DNA of 64,000 nt. Source: Rhodobacter sp. GTDB taxonomy: Bacteria > Pseudomonadota > Alphaproteobacteria > Rhodobacterales > Rhodobacteraceae. Shown here in pieces: positions 63,578 through 64,000 of this stretch (positions are counted from its first letter, which is position 1; each line of letters opens with the position of its first letter). The position numbers and the translations under genes are program-made. Below the pieces are notes generated by a model. It did not search any database. It was not told the DNA's origin and saw nothing but the letters and a program-made list of their open reading frames with translations. The stretch covers positions 186,001-250,000 of the forward strand of contig JAIYAE010000019.1 of assembly GCA_027489175.1 (NCBI GenBank), read 5' to 3'.

Positions 63578-64000
63578 ATGTGCGGTATTGTTGGGGTCTT
63601 GGGTAACCACGAAGCAGCCCCCCTGCTGGTTGAGGCGCTGAAACGGCTGGAATATCGCGGCTACGATTCCGCCGGGATCGCCACCATCCACAAGGGCAAG
63701 CTGGACCGCCGCCGCGCGGTCGGAAAGCTCGTGAACCTGTCGGACCTTTTGGTGCATGAACCCCTCGCGGGCAAATCCGGCATCGGCCACACCCGCTGGG
63801 CCACGCATGGCGCGGCCACCGTGACCAACGCGCACCCGCACCGCGCGGGCGGGGTGGCGGTCGTTCACAACGGCATTATCGAAAACTTCCGCGACCTGCG
63901 CGCCGAACTCGCCGCCGATGGCTACGCGCAAGAGTCGGAGACAGACACCGAAACCGTCGCCCTCCTCGCCCGGCGCGAACTTGACCGTGGCGCCACCCCG
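63578..64000 (+). CDS. glmS: Glutamine-fructose-6-phosphate aminotransferase, N-terminal part
   Basis: The frame starts MCGIVGVLGNHEAAPLLVEA with the catalytic Cys of the glutaminase domain, then GIGHTRWATHG, and is cut by the window edge after about 140 residues. Forms glucosamine-6-phosphate, the first step of the UDP-GlcNAc pathway that GlmU completes. The spacing from glmU (two bases) marks one operon. Confidence 0.95.
   Translation, partial: MCGIVGVLGNHEAAPLLVEALKRLEYRGYDSAGIATIHKGKLDRRRAVGKLVNLSDLLVHEPLAGKSGIGHTRWATHGAATVTNAHPHRAGGVAVVHNGIIENFRDLRAELAADGYAQESETDTETVALLARRELDRGATP

Overview
The window is high-GC bacterial chromosome, almost certainly from an alphaproteobacterium of the Rhodobacteraceae (Rhodobacter/Paracoccus group). 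The basis is a complex I operon in the order nuoA-B-C-D-E-F-G-H-I-J-K-L-M-N, interrupted by many small non-nuo genes and followed by a biotin ligase gene, which is the arrangement known from Paracoccus denitrificans and Rhodobacter capsulatus. Protein sequences and start/stop overlaps (ATGA, TGATG) fit that group. I saw no tRNA, rRNA, CRISPR array, transposase or prophage gene, so this looks like stable chromosomal backbone.

Layout. Bases 1-140 hold the end of a probable amidohydrolase. Bases 479-5706 carry a compact module: a membrane-anchored Ser/Thr kinase with an extracytoplasmic PDZ-like part, then two paralogous secreted proteins that join a LysM domain to a family-3 solute-binding domain. 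Bases 5757-12280 form a myo-inositol catabolic cluster (RpiR-type regulator, iolC-D-E-B) with two near-identical palindromic operator candidates. Bases 12281-16541 (minus strand) encode a polar amino-acid ABC transporter plus a TupA-like ATP-grasp protein. Bases 16693-19375 are surE-pcm-nlpD. Bases 19466-23324 (minus) encode a CNNM/CBS protein, a DUF815 ATPase and TatC-TatB-TatA. Bases 23434-25168 hold two YafY-like regulators around a small secreted ABM-like protein, with a second shared operator candidate. Bases 25192-29160 (minus) contain a membrane protein, a lone Fbp/Pot-type ABC ATPase, a glycosyltransferase, an SDR dehydrogenase and a SnoaL-like gene behind a GTTC-N7-GTTC (LexA-type) box. 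Bases 29241-34353 hold prfC, two hypothetical genes and a DEAD-box helicase.

Bases 34420-56443 (minus) look like one very long transcription unit: the 14 nuo genes, about ten accessory genes, birA, coaX and rnj. Many junctions are overlapping or near-zero. A 30-codon hydrophobic reading frame fits exactly between nuoD and nuoE, and a 59-codon frame ends inside the nuoG start region. NuoE has a C-terminal helix-hairpin-helix-like extension that is repeated in the neighbouring membrane-anchored accessory protein. Bases 56741-64000 contain a secreted hypothetical protein, a second minus-strand operon (TetA-like MFS transporter, DegT/DnrJ aminotransferase, SNase-like nuclease, MBL hydrolase), a gph-type phosphatase, and glmU-glmS (glmS cut by the window edge).

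Between genes there are several families of short palindromic repeats. The best candidates for something not yet described are the kinase/LysM-binding-protein module and the small and fused complex I accessory proteins.
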